From positions 62,001 to 126,000 of the forward strand of contig SEAC01000016.1 in assembly GCA_004173235.1 (NCBI GenBank): a stretch of DNA of 64,000 nucleotides, given 5' to 3'. The DNA is from Chitinophagaceae bacterium. Its GTDB lineage: Bacteria > Bacteroidota > Bacteroidia > Chitinophagales > Chitinophagaceae. The notes under the pieces were generated by a model. The model saw only the letters and a list, made by a program, of their open reading frames with translations. It was not told where the DNA came from and did not search any database. Position numbers and translations under genes: made by a program. Positions 33,501 through 41,051 of the stretch are shown in pieces (position 1 is the stretch's first letter; the number at the start of each line of letters is the position of its first letter).

Positions 33501-36500
33501 ACGGCGTGCCTTATTACGTATACCGTATTCCTACAACCTACAAGTTTTCGCAGGCAGGCACTTACTCGTTCAAAGTGCTCGCCAACGCATTGACGTCGGG
33601 TGGTTGCACGGGTGAGAAGGTCTACAACAATACCGTGACCGTCGTAAACGGTCCCGTACCCTACTTCAACTTCAGCGCAGGCAGCTGCGGCTCCACCGCG
33701 ATCACCTTCACCGATGCATCTACGTCCGACTCTACGATCGTAAACTACTGGACCTGGAACTTCGGCGACGGCGCAACCCTTGCCGATACCTCGCACCTGC
33801 AGAACCCGAGCTATACCTATCCCGGTCTCAACCCATTCACCGTAACGCTGACTGCAGTGAATGCGGCCGGTTGCGTTAACGACACTACGCGCATCGTAGA
33901 TCTTTCCGGTACGCTCACGGCTTCCTATACGATCAACACTGCCAACACGATTTGCGCGGGCACATCGGTAACATTCACCGATGCATCGAGTGCGGCAGGC
34001 AGCTATGGAGTGATCACCGAATGGACCTGGGATTTTGGCGATGGAAGCCCGGTTGTTGTGTCGAACAACGGCAACCCGCAAACACATATCTATAGCTCAA
34101 TAGGAGCGTGGACGGCAACACTGAAAGTGAAAACTTCGCTGGGTTGCATCAGCACACTCTTTACGCAGGTGATCACCGTGAAATCAGTGCCTTCGGTGAC
34201 CAGCAGCGCAACGGGCACGATATGCACCGGCAATGCCCTGAGTTATAACATCACCAGCGCCGTTGCGGGCACTACCTTCAACTGGAGCCGAGCGGCGGTG
34301 ACAGGCATTTCCAATGCTGCCGTCAGCAATCAAAGCAGCAACCCGATCACGGAGACGCTGGTCAACACCACGAGCGCGCCCATCAACGTGGTCTATTCCA
34401 TCACGCCGTCAGCAAACGGCTGCGACGGGGCGGTCTTCACGTATACCGTAACGGTGTACCCGGGAACGACGATTACGAGCGCCGCCACCAATACCATCTG
34501 TAATAATACGGCCCAGGCTTACACCATTACCAGTGCTGTGAGCGGTGCGACGTTCAGCTGGAGCCGTCCCGCCGTTACCGGCATTTCGAATGCCGCAGTG
34601 AGCAATCAGGCCGGAAGCACGATCACGGAAACGCTGGTGAATACCACCAACGCTCCCGTGGATGCAGTATATACGATCACGCCCAGCGCCAACGGTTGCG
34701 CCGGCACGCCCTTCACCTACACGGTGACCGTGAACCCGACGGCGACTGTGACCAGCGCTGCAACGGACGCTGTTTGCAGCGGCGCACCTTTCACGTATAC
34801 GATCACAAGTGGCGTAACGGGAACAACCTATAGCTGGAGCCGCCCTGCGGTTGCCGGCATCAGCAACGCCGCAGCTTCCGGACAAACAACGAACCCCATC
34901 AGCGAAACGCTGACCAACACCAGCAATGCGCCGGTGAGTGTTATTTATACGATCACCCCATCCGCCAATGGCTGCCCGGGCACGCCGTTCACGCTCACGG
35001 TCACCGTTAACCCGCGCCCCGCAGTTACGAGCAACGCAACGGCTTCCATCTGCGGCAGCAATGCGCAGAACTACCTCATCACGAGCGATGTCGCCGGTGC
35101 CACCTACAGCTGGGATCGTGCCGCCGTGGCAGGTATTTCCAACACAGCTGCTTCGGGACAAACGGCTAACCCCATCACCGAAACACTCTTCAACACCACT
35201 ACCTCGCCCATCAACGTAGTATATAGCATTACGCCCTCTTTTGCAGGTTGTGCGGGCACGCCGTTTACCTACACAGTTACCGTAAACCCAACGCCTGTGG
35301 TAACGAGTGCGGCAACCGGTGGTGTATGCAGCGGACAGCCGCTTACGTACAACATCACTACAACCGTTGCAGGATCCAACTTCACCTGGAGCCGTCCTGC
35401 GGTAACGGGCATTTCGAATGCAGCCGTAACCAACAGCACGGTGAACCCGATAGCGGAGACGCTGGTGAACACAACCACGAATGTGGTGAACGTTACCTAC
35501 CAGGTGGTTACATCCTTCAGTGGTTGCACATCGCAGCCGTTCAACTACGTGGTGACGGTAACGCCCACTCCAACAGTTACGAGTGCAGCTACCGCATCGG
35601 TTTGTAGCGGTGCAGCCTTCAACTACAACATCACCAGTGCAGTAACGGGTGCCACCTTCAGCTGGAGCCGGGCTGCAGTTGCCGGCATCTCCAACGCTGC
35701 GGCAACGGGGCAAACTTCCAACCCGATCAATGAAACGCTGACCAACACAACGAATGCCCCGGTGAACGTTGTGTACAGTATCACGCCTTCAGCAAACGGC
35801 TGCACCGGTTCTCCGTTTACGCTTACCGTTACCGTCAACCCGCATGCGCTCGTAACAAGTGCGGGATCGGCACAGATTTGTAACAACACCGCGCAGAATT
35901 ATACGATCACAGGCACGGTTGCCGGGGCAACCTATACCTGGGATCGCGGCGCCTTCACAGGCATTACCAACCCCGCTGTAACCGGAAGCACGGCCAACCC
36001 GATCACGGAAACACTGGTGAACACCACCAGCGCTGCGGTCAACGTCTTCTACACCATCACGCCTTCGTTCGCAGGCTGCACGGGCACGGCCGTTACTTAC
36101 ACGGTTACGGTGTATCCCACCACAACGGTTACGAGCCCTGCAACGACTACCATTTGTAACAACACGGCCCAGAGCTATACCATGACATCGGCCGTTGCCG
36201 GTACCAGCTTCGACTGGAGCCGTCCCGCCGTAACCGGAATCTCTAACCCCGCTGCGAACGGCAGCGGTGCGCTTACGATCATCGAAGCGTTGAACAACAC
36301 TACCAGCGCGCCGATCACGGTGGTATACGCCATAACGCCGATCGCCAACGGTTGCCCGGGCACTCCGTTCAACTACAGCGTCACCGTAAATCCCACTCCA
36401 TCGGTAACGAGCGCGGCATCGGGCTCGGTTTGCGGCGGGTCGCCACTTGCTTACACCATCACCAGCGCGGTTGCAGGAGCAACGTTCTCATGGGATCGCG

Positions 36501-38845
36501 CGGCAGTTGCAGGCATCAGCAATGCAGCCGTTAGCGGACAAACTACATCGAGCATCACGGAGACGCTGGTGAATACCACGAATAACCCGATCAACGTTGA
36601 TTACATCATCACACCTTCTGCCAATAGTTGCGCAGGGCCGGCATTCACCTACACGGTTACCGTGAATCCTACGCCCTCGATCACGAGCGTTGCCACGGGC
36701 GGCGTTTGCAGCGGACAGCCACTCAGCTACCCAATTACGAGCACGGTTGCAGCCGCCACCTATACGTGGAGCCGCGCTGCGGTGACTGGCATTGCCAATC
36801 CTGCTGTGAGCGGACAAACGACGAACCCCATCGCCGAAACGCTCACCAACAGCACTACCAACACGCTGAGCGTGGTGTACACGATCGTCGCCGGCATTGG
36901 TGGTTGCAACTCCGCGCCCTTCACCTACACGGTAACTGTTACACCCGCCCCTACGGTAACGAGTGCGGCTTCCGCCAACATCTGTAACAACACACCGCAC
37001 AACTACACCATCACGAGCACGGTAACGGGTACGGCCTTCAACTGGAGCCGTCCCGCAGTCGCCGGTATATCGAATGCTGCAGTGAGTGGTCAGACATCGG
37101 CCACGATCAGCGAAACGCTCATCAACACCAGCAACGCACCGGTGGTAGTTAACTACGTCATTAACACGAGCGCGAATGGCTGCCCCGGCGCAGTGTTCAA
37201 CTACGCCGTCACCGTGAACCCCACCGCTACGGTAACGAGCGCAGCAACAGGCACCGTGTGCAGCGGCACCGCGCAGAACTATAGCATCACGAGCAGCGTG
37301 GGCAGCGCCACCTTCAGCTGGAGCCGCCCCGCAGTGACGGGTATTTCGAACGCCGCTGTAACCAACCAGGCCGGAAGCCTCATCGCCGAAACGCTGGTGA
37401 ATACCACAATGGCCCCCATCACGGTTGTGTATGCCATCACACCTTCGTTTGCATCGTGCAACGGCACGCCCTTCACTTATTCGGTGACGGTGAACCCGAA
37501 ACCTGCGATGACGAGTGCGGCCACTGCTACCATTTGCAGCGCAACGCTCTTTACCTACACGATGACGAGCGGAGTAGCCGGCACCACCTATAGCTGGAAC
37601 CGTCCCGCGGTTACCGGTATATCGAACCCCGCCGTGTTCGGAAGCAACGCCAATCCGATCTCCGAAACCCTTCTGAATACAGGCAACACGTCCGTTGCGA
37701 TCCCGTACTCCATCACGCCGTCGGCAAATGGATGTGCAGGAACACCTTTCACACTTACAGTCACGGTGAACCCGGTGCCTGTGATCACGAGCGCGGCCAC
37801 CAAGTCGGTATGCTCGGATGTGCCCGTGAATTATGTCATCACCAGCAGCGTTGCGGGCTCAACGGTGCAATGGAGCCGTGCTGCCGTTGCGGGCATTTCG
37901 AATGCCGCGGTCAGCGGGCAGTTGAGCAGTATCATCAACGAAGCGCTGGTGAATACGACCAACGCGCCGATCGTGGTGGCTTATACCATCACGCCGGCCA
38001 GCAGCGCTTGTGGCGGCGTACCGTTCACGCTCGACGTGACCGTTGATCCCGCTCCGCAGGTAGACTTCACCGTAGCGCAGTCGAGCCAGTGCGTGAGCGG
38101 ACCGGTTACATTTACGCCGTTGCCCAGCGTGCCTCCGATTGCTAGCTACATCTGGAACTTCGGTGATAACAGTCCCACATCCAACGCAACCGCGCCGGTG
38201 CATACGTACAGCAACGGCGGGCAGTTTTCAGCATCACTTACGGCAACTACTGCCGCAGGTTGCCGGGGCACATCGGTGCCGCACCTGGTAAACCTGCTGC
38301 CGCTGCTTCCGGCTCCGCGCATTTCGGTGTCGGCCACACCAAGCTCGCTGCTGTTCACCTGGGATTCCATTCCCGGTGCTACGAGCTACGAAGTTTCGGT
38401 TGATGGCGGCGCCACTTTCGGAGCGCCCGCAGGACCGACCAACTTCAGCCACTTCATCGACGGCCTGGCCCCGCTGCAAACCATCGCCATCATTGTGCGC
38501 GTGAATGGTGCAGTAGTGTGCCAGCAGAACAGTTCGCTGTTCAGCGGCACAGTGCCGCTGCCGGATGTAGGCATCTTCGTTCCCAACACGATCAGCCCCA
38601 ACAACGACGGCCGCAACGACAAGCTGCGTGTGCTGGGTAACAACATCGCGCGCGTAGAACTAAAAGTGTTCAACCAGTGGGGCCAGCTGCTCTTCGCCTA
38701 CAGCGGCAACGATCCATCGATCGGGTGGGACGGCACACTCAACGGCACGATGCAGCCTGTAGGCGTGTATGCGTATGCGGTTGAAGTGAAACTCACCGAC
38801 GGGCGTACGGTTACGAAAAAAGGACTCTTCAACCTGATCCGCTAA
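30527..38845 (+). CDS. Giant (2772-residue) IgGFc-binding/PKD-like surface protein with T9SS type B C-terminus
   Basis: This is a paralogue of the protein at 21671 with the same domain order. The signal peptide has a long basic n-region (MDKLLKDSPVHLL; core ALVVLFTLPLLAAA-Q). Then come the N-terminal beta domain, Fn3/Ig-like segments and the IgGFc-binding-like region at about 410-900 (GFDFWTGFGYQEKMSQKAGN). PKD domains follow (YWTWNFGDGATLADTSH, WTWDFGDGSPVV). Fourteen PKD-like repeats of about 92 residues (about 1220-2510) carry the pattern Cys, YxITS, WSRPAVxGISN, NPIxETLVNT and ITPSxNGC. The end has another PKD, an Fn3-like domain and the type B sorting domain (VPNTISPNNDGRNDKL, GLFNLIR). 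It is likely a filamentous surface adhesin exported by T9SS. Repeat number differs from 4 in the paralogue, so length appears to evolve by repeat gain or loss. Confidence 0.88.
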   Translation: MDKLLKDSPVHLLASLLNRLKKTAALVVLFTLPLLAAAQTPYTYVAEGFDGGQMPASSGAAPATLTWYTTSTGTWGLFKGYTTTSSDPCPNGNGNRAIRFPSNAAAYVITPYLAQGAAVVTFADGRTNRTITYWTSTDDGVTWSAPLTVNTGASTCIGATININNLAVNRMKFANMGTNDAGMDNILITPAGINKPVVSTTTATGITVITASSGGTVSSDGGATVSDRGLVWGTSPGPTTAVNNGITHDGTGTGTYASLLNGLAGGTTYYYRAFAINSAGTSYGAELSFTTPPATPTLIANPSSLAFGMQTVNTTSSVMSYSLQGVYLNPTAGNITITAPAGYSISTSLSTPFGPTATIPYTGATLAATTIYVRFTPTAIGAANGSVANTGGGAPPAAVAVTGAGAAKLDGVTNVGFDFWTGFGYQEKMSQKAGNSNECKLSVYISVPSGATSASVVVEMPGIAGAPGFPRIVTVAPGTVQEITGFPTGDAADEMNPSGQPDTRLYYTGKSRRGIHIYSANGVPIAVWMHSYTTGNSAAGAMLFPSNTWASSYTVQAYGGYSNTSNPASFFFVVAKEDNTPIWFTPSQDVVDSSDNTIFKSGHTAAMVQYHKNVEYGPIYLNKGEIFNAMGFITGSGTGVGTGKAFGLDLSGSAVRTTCDKSIAVFGGNGRCLVLPGTCTANTGSDHMIQQMFPSVAWGKRYLTVPTRTMEYNLYRINVNDPSTRVWVNNPGHTTVLTGLIDNLYYQFASNQPQLIESDKPITVSQFIVAGDCATAAGAKGSGDPEFITLSPVEQAISRTTVWSSRIKNTNSTTTNGHYINVVIPQGGVASFRLDGATTGDPGVNQATVGAGSSAAYGAGTIQPLANIFQPHPQLAGFAYATFRVTPGAAHTLTSDSAFNAIAYGMGDGESYGYNAGATVKDLSQQVLLGNPYGVTKGLTCKDNDFFFRVALPYAPADLASLTWDFNNEPTLTPNANVVQNLPTPDSTYSVDGVPYYVYRIPTTYKFSQAGTYSFKVLANALTSGGCTGEKVYNNTVTVVNGPVPYFNFSAGSCGSTAITFTDASTSDSTIVNYWTWNFGDGATLADTSHLQNPSYTYPGLNPFTVTLTAVNAAGCVNDTTRIVDLSGTLTASYTINTANTICAGTSVTFTDASSAAGSYGVITEWTWDFGDGSPVVVSNNGNPQTHIYSSIGAWTATLKVKTSLGCISTLFTQVITVKSVPSVTSSATGTICTGNALSYNITSAVAGTTFNWSRAAVTGISNAAVSNQSSNPITETLVNTTSAPINVVYSITPSANGCDGAVFTYTVTVYPGTTITSAATNTICNNTAQAYTITSAVSGATFSWSRPAVTGISNAAVSNQAGSTITETLVNTTNAPVDAVYTITPSANGCAGTPFTYTVTVNPTATVTSAATDAVCSGAPFTYTITSGVTGTTYSWSRPAVAGISNAAASGQTTNPISETLTNTSNAPVSVIYTITPSANGCPGTPFTLTVTVNPRPAVTSNATASICGSNAQNYLITSDVAGATYSWDRAAVAGISNTAASGQTANPITETLFNTTTSPINVVYSITPSFAGCAGTPFTYTVTVNPTPVVTSAATGGVCSGQPLTYNITTTVAGSNFTWSRPAVTGISNAAVTNSTVNPIAETLVNTTTNVVNVTYQVVTSFSGCTSQPFNYVVTVTPTPTVTSAATASVCSGAAFNYNITSAVTGATFSWSRAAVAGISNAAATGQTSNPINETLTNTTNAPVNVVYSITPSANGCTGSPFTLTVTVNPHALVTSAGSAQICNNTAQNYTITGTVAGATYTWDRGAFTGITNPAVTGSTANPITETLVNTTSAAVNVFYTITPSFAGCTGTAVTYTVTVYPTTTVTSPATTTICNNTAQSYTMTSAVAGTSFDWSRPAVTGISNPAANGSGALTIIEALNNTTSAPITVVYAITPIANGCPGTPFNYSVTVNPTPSVTSAASGSVCGGSPLAYTITSAVAGATFSWDRAAVAGISNAAVSGQTTSSITETLVNTTNNPINVDYIITPSANSCAGPAFTYTVTVNPTPSITSVATGGVCSGQPLSYPITSTVAAATYTWSRAAVTGIANPAVSGQTTNPIAETLTNSTTNTLSVVYTIVAGIGGCNSAPFTYTVTVTPAPTVTSAASANICNNTPHNYTITSTVTGTAFNWSRPAVAGISNAAVSGQTSATISETLINTSNAPVVVNYVINTSANGCPGAVFNYAVTVNPTATVTSAATGTVCSGTAQNYSITSSVGSATFSWSRPAVTGISNAAVTNQAGSLIAETLVNTTMAPITVVYAITPSFASCNGTPFTYSVTVNPKPAMTSAATATICSATLFTYTMTSGVAGTTYSWNRPAVTGISNPAVFGSNANPISETLLNTGNTSVAIPYSITPSANGCAGTPFTLTVTVNPVPVITSAATKSVCSDVPVNYVITSSVAGSTVQWSRAAVAGISNAAVSGQLSSIINEALVNTTNAPIVVAYTITPASSACGGVPFTLDVTVDPAPQVDFTVAQSSQCVSGPVTFTPLPSVPPIASYIWNFGDNSPTSNATAPVHTYSNGGQFSASLTATTAAGCRGTSVPHLVNLLPLLPAPRISVSATPSSLLFTWDSIPGATSYEVSVDGGATFGAPAGPTNFSHFIDGLAPLQTIAIIVRVNGAVVCQQNSSLFSGTVPLPDVGIFVPNTISPNNDGRNDKLRVLGNNIARVELKVFNQWGQLLFAYSGNDPSIGWDGTLNGTMQPVGVYAYAVEVKLTDGRTVTKKGLFNLIR
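34190..38050 (+). repeat. Fourteen tandem PKD-like repeats of about 276 bp within the giant gene
   Basis: Successive units each open with a VTSAAT-type strand and a Cys motif (for example GTICTGNA, NTICNNTA, GGVCSGQP) and end with TYTVTVNPTP-type strands. Units differ mainly at third codon positions and by family substitutions, so they are divergent tandem duplicates, not recent identical copies. Count and borders are by eye. Confidence 0.8.
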
Positions 38846-38866
38846 CCCGGAGAAAATGGATATTGT

Positions 38867-39859
38867 ATGAAACGAATTTTAGCGATTGCCCTGCTTTGCG
38901 GCGCCCTCTTTCAAAAGGCGGAAGCGCAGGTGGACCCGCACTTCTCGCAGTACTTTGTGTTCCCAGGCTGGGTCAACCCCGCTTTCACCGGAACCTTCGA
39001 TGGATCGTACCGTGTGTCGGGCGTATTCCGCAGCCAGTGGCAGGGAATGTCGGGCGGCTTCAAGACTGTAGGCTTTGCCGCCGAGGCGAATACCAACCGC
39101 AATGTTGCGATCGGCGTGAATGCCTTTCAGCAAACCACCGGCACAGGATATACCTACCAGCAGGTGTATGCGTCGTTTGCCTACAACGGTGTGCGGCTCG
39201 ATGCGGATGGATATAAGATGCTCTCCTTCGGCCTGCAGGCCGGCATGATCAGCCGCCGCTTCGATGCATCCAAGTTCCAGACCGAGGACCAGTGGAACAA
39301 CCTCACGGGTTACAATTCCACCATCCCGAGCTCCGAGCTGCTTACGGCCAACAGTTCTTCGGTGTTTGATGCGGGTGCGGGACTGATGTACATGGATGTG
39401 AATCCCGACAAGAAGATCAACCCTTACATCGGCTTCGCGGTCCACCACCTCACATCGCCGGAAGAATTCTTTGTAAGCCGTGCGGAGAAAACGAAGATGC
39501 CGATGCGCATGACAGGACACATTTCGGTGGGCATCAATGTTTCGGAACAAACCATCGTTACGCCTACGCTGCTCTATCTGCGCCAGGGCTCGGCTGAAGA
39601 AAAGGTGGCAGGCATCAATATCCGCCACATGCTGAGCGAAGAAGTGGCCTTGCTGGGTGGTGCAAGCTATCGTTTCGACGACGCTTTCGTTCCTTTTGTC
39701 GGATTTCAATACAGCAACTTCAAGTTCGGTGCCAGCTACGACGTGAATGCATCCGACATTGGCAAGAACGTAGCCAAGACCAACAGCTTCGAGGTTTCGC
39801 TCAGCATGATCTTCAACCGCCCGGAGGAGAACAGGTATCTCCGCTGCCCCACTTTCTGA
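38867..39859 (+). CDS. PorP/SprF-family type IX secretion membrane protein, second copy
   Basis: The 330-residue product has a signal peptide (cleavage near AEA-QV) and the family motif DPHFSQYFVFPGWVNPAFTG. Outer-membrane barrel-like strands follow through YRFDDAFVPFVGFQYSNFKFG and DVNASDIGKNVAKTNSFEVS. Length equals that of the paralogue at 27239. It starts 21 bp after the 2772-residue protein, so each giant type B cargo has its own PorP/SprF. Unlike the first operon, no PorE-like gene follows. A bidirectional terminator and the convergent kduI come next. Confidence 0.92.
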   Translation: MKRILAIALLCGALFQKAEAQVDPHFSQYFVFPGWVNPAFTGTFDGSYRVSGVFRSQWQGMSGGFKTVGFAAEANTNRNVAIGVNAFQQTTGTGYTYQQVYASFAYNGVRLDADGYKMLSFGLQAGMISRRFDASKFQTEDQWNNLTGYNSTIPSSELLTANSSSVFDAGAGLMYMDVNPDKKINPYIGFAVHHLTSPEEFFVSRAEKTKMPMRMTGHISVGINVSEQTIVTPTLLYLRQGSAEEKVAGINIRHMLSEEVALLGGASYRFDDAFVPFVGFQYSNFKFGASYDVNASDIGKNVAKTNSFEVSLSMIFNRPEENRYLRCPTF

Positions 39860-39953
39860 TCGCTGATTCGGGCAATCACTTTGATATCAGATATCAAGCG
39901 TCCGACATCAGACTCCATCAACTTCTCTCTTTTTGTGTGTGTTATCAATAAAC

Positions 39954-39977
39954 AGGGACCGCTTTCGCGGTCCTTTC
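39954..39977. terminator. Bidirectional terminator between porP/sprF and kduI
   Basis: GGACCGC (39956-39962), loop TTTC, GCGGTCC (39967-39973). T-rich sequence follows on both strands (TTTCTCATTT on plus, TGTTTATT on minus). It lies between convergent genes. Confidence 0.8.
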
Positions 39978-39981
39978 TCAT

Positions 39982-40812
39982 TTAGCGGAGGTCCTGAAGC
40001 GGAGCCGGGTCCATATCGGTGAAGGCTTTGTTTTCGCCGGCCATCGCCCAGATGAACGAATAGGACGCCGTGCCCACACCGCTGTGGATGCTCCACGGGG
40101 GCGAGAGAATGCCTTCTTCGTTGCGCAATATCAGGTGGCGCGTTTCGTCGGGCTCGCCCATCAGGTGCACGATGCGCTGATCTTCGGGGAGGTCGAAGTA
40201 GAAGTAAGCTTCCATGCGGCGGCCATGCGTGTGCGGCGGCATTGTGTTCCAGATCGAGCCCTTTTCGAAATTGGTAACGCCGAGCACAAGCTGGCAGCTC
40301 TGTATGCCGTCGGCGTGGATGTACTTGTTGATGACGCGGTGGTTGCTGGTGTCGGCAGAACCGAGTTCAGCGGGCAGTGCCTCGGCAGGGCGCATCAGCC
40401 GCGCTGGATAGGAGTGGTGCGCAGGTGCAGAGAAGTAAATGAACCGTGCGGGTGCATCGGCATCGTCGGAAAGAAAACGTACATCACGCAGGCCTTTGCC
40501 CAGGTAGAGGCAATCGAGCTTTTCCATCGAAAACGTTTCTCCGTCGGCTTCCACGCTGCCTTTTCCGGCGATGCACACGATGCCGATCTCGCGACGCTCG
40601 AGAAAGTAGTCGGCGCGCAGCTCCGCATCGGCTTCGAGCGGGAGCGGGGTGGTTGTGGGAACGGCGGCGCCCACGATCATTCGGTCGTAGTGGGTATACA
40701 CCGAGCGTTGGTCGCCCGGGACGGTGAGATTATCCAACAGGAACTGCTCGCGGATCTGTTCGGTGTTATATTGTCGGAAGTCGCGCGGATGCACGGCGTG
40801 AATGAATTTCAT
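39982..40812 (-). CDS. kduI: 5-dehydro-4-deoxy-D-glucuronate isomerase
   Basis: This 276-residue cupin protein matches KduI throughout: VPGDQRSVYTHYDRMIVGAA near the N-terminus, FLERREIGIVCIAGKG and KLDCLYLGKG in the middle. The Zn-binding set is HTH (His194, His196), Glu201 and His243 in PPWSIHSGVG, as in the E. coli enzyme. It isomerises 5-keto-4-deoxyuronate, released from unsaturated pectin fragments by GH105, to 2,5-diketo-3-deoxygluconate, which the KduD-like enzyme then reduces. It is cytoplasmic, with no signal peptide. The gene is divergent from susC and shares an operator region with it, so both are probably controlled together. Confidence 0.95.
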   Translation of the reverse strand: MKFIHAVHPRDFRQYNTEQIREQFLLDNLTVPGDQRSVYTHYDRMIVGAAVPTTTPLPLEADAELRADYFLERREIGIVCIAGKGSVEADGETFSMEKLDCLYLGKGLRDVRFLSDDADAPARFIYFSAPAHHSYPARLMRPAEALPAELGSADTSNHRVINKYIHADGIQSCQLVLGVTNFEKGSIWNTMPPHTHGRRMEAYFYFDLPEDQRIVHLMGEPDETRHLILRNEEGILSPPWSIHSGVGTASYSFIWAMAGENKAFTDMDPAPLQDLR

Positions 40813-40840
40813 ATTCCAGGCTCCCTTTTGTGGGTGGCTG

Positions 40841-40847
40841 CAAAATA
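40841..40847 (-). promoter_or_regulatory. -7-like element TATTTTG for kduI
   Basis: On the minus strand TATTTTG is one base short of TAnnTTTG and lies about 29 bp before the ATG. Its first base is about 58 bp from the centre of the operator at 40894-40917, close to the 57.5-bp spacing on the susC side. The operator could thus act on both divergent promoters. Confidence 0.45.
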
Positions 40848-40893
40848 GCGAATCGAAGCGCCGGGAGGTCCTTGTTTTTCGTAGCTCTTAATT

Positions 40894-40917
40894 GCAAACG
40901 TTACCGACAACGATTGC
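40894..40917. promoter_or_regulatory. LacI-type operator between kduI and susC
   Basis: GCAAACGTT-ACCGAC-AACGATTGC. The arms match in 8 of 9 positions as an inverted repeat. The right half plus following GTAA is identical to the sites at 30343 and 57101. The centre (40905.5) lies 57.5 bp before TAGACTTG of the susC promoter. Confidence 0.8.
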
Positions 40918-40939
40918 GTAAAAAAATAGTTTTGACGCG

Positions 40940-40970
40940 CTTGCGCACCCGGATTATGTAGTTAGACTTG
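40940..40970 (+). promoter_or_regulatory. susC promoter: CTTG and TAGACTTG with 19-bp spacer
   Basis: CTTG at 40940-40943 and TAGACTTG at 40963-40970 fit Bacteroidota -33 and -7 elements. The same two strings with the same spacing occur before the GH28 gene. The leader to the ATG at 41052 would be about 75 nt. Confidence 0.65.
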
Positions 40971-41051
40971 CTAGGGGAAGTAGTCTGGGACCGCTATGCT
41001 CACTCCGGTCGTAGTCCCTTTTCCCGTAAACGATATCTACAAGCTTGCTTT

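Noticed and set aside
40968..41051. Upstream start for SusC at 40968
   Set aside because: That start lies within the -7 element and encodes a hydrophilic stretch. The Met at 41052 begins the signal peptide.
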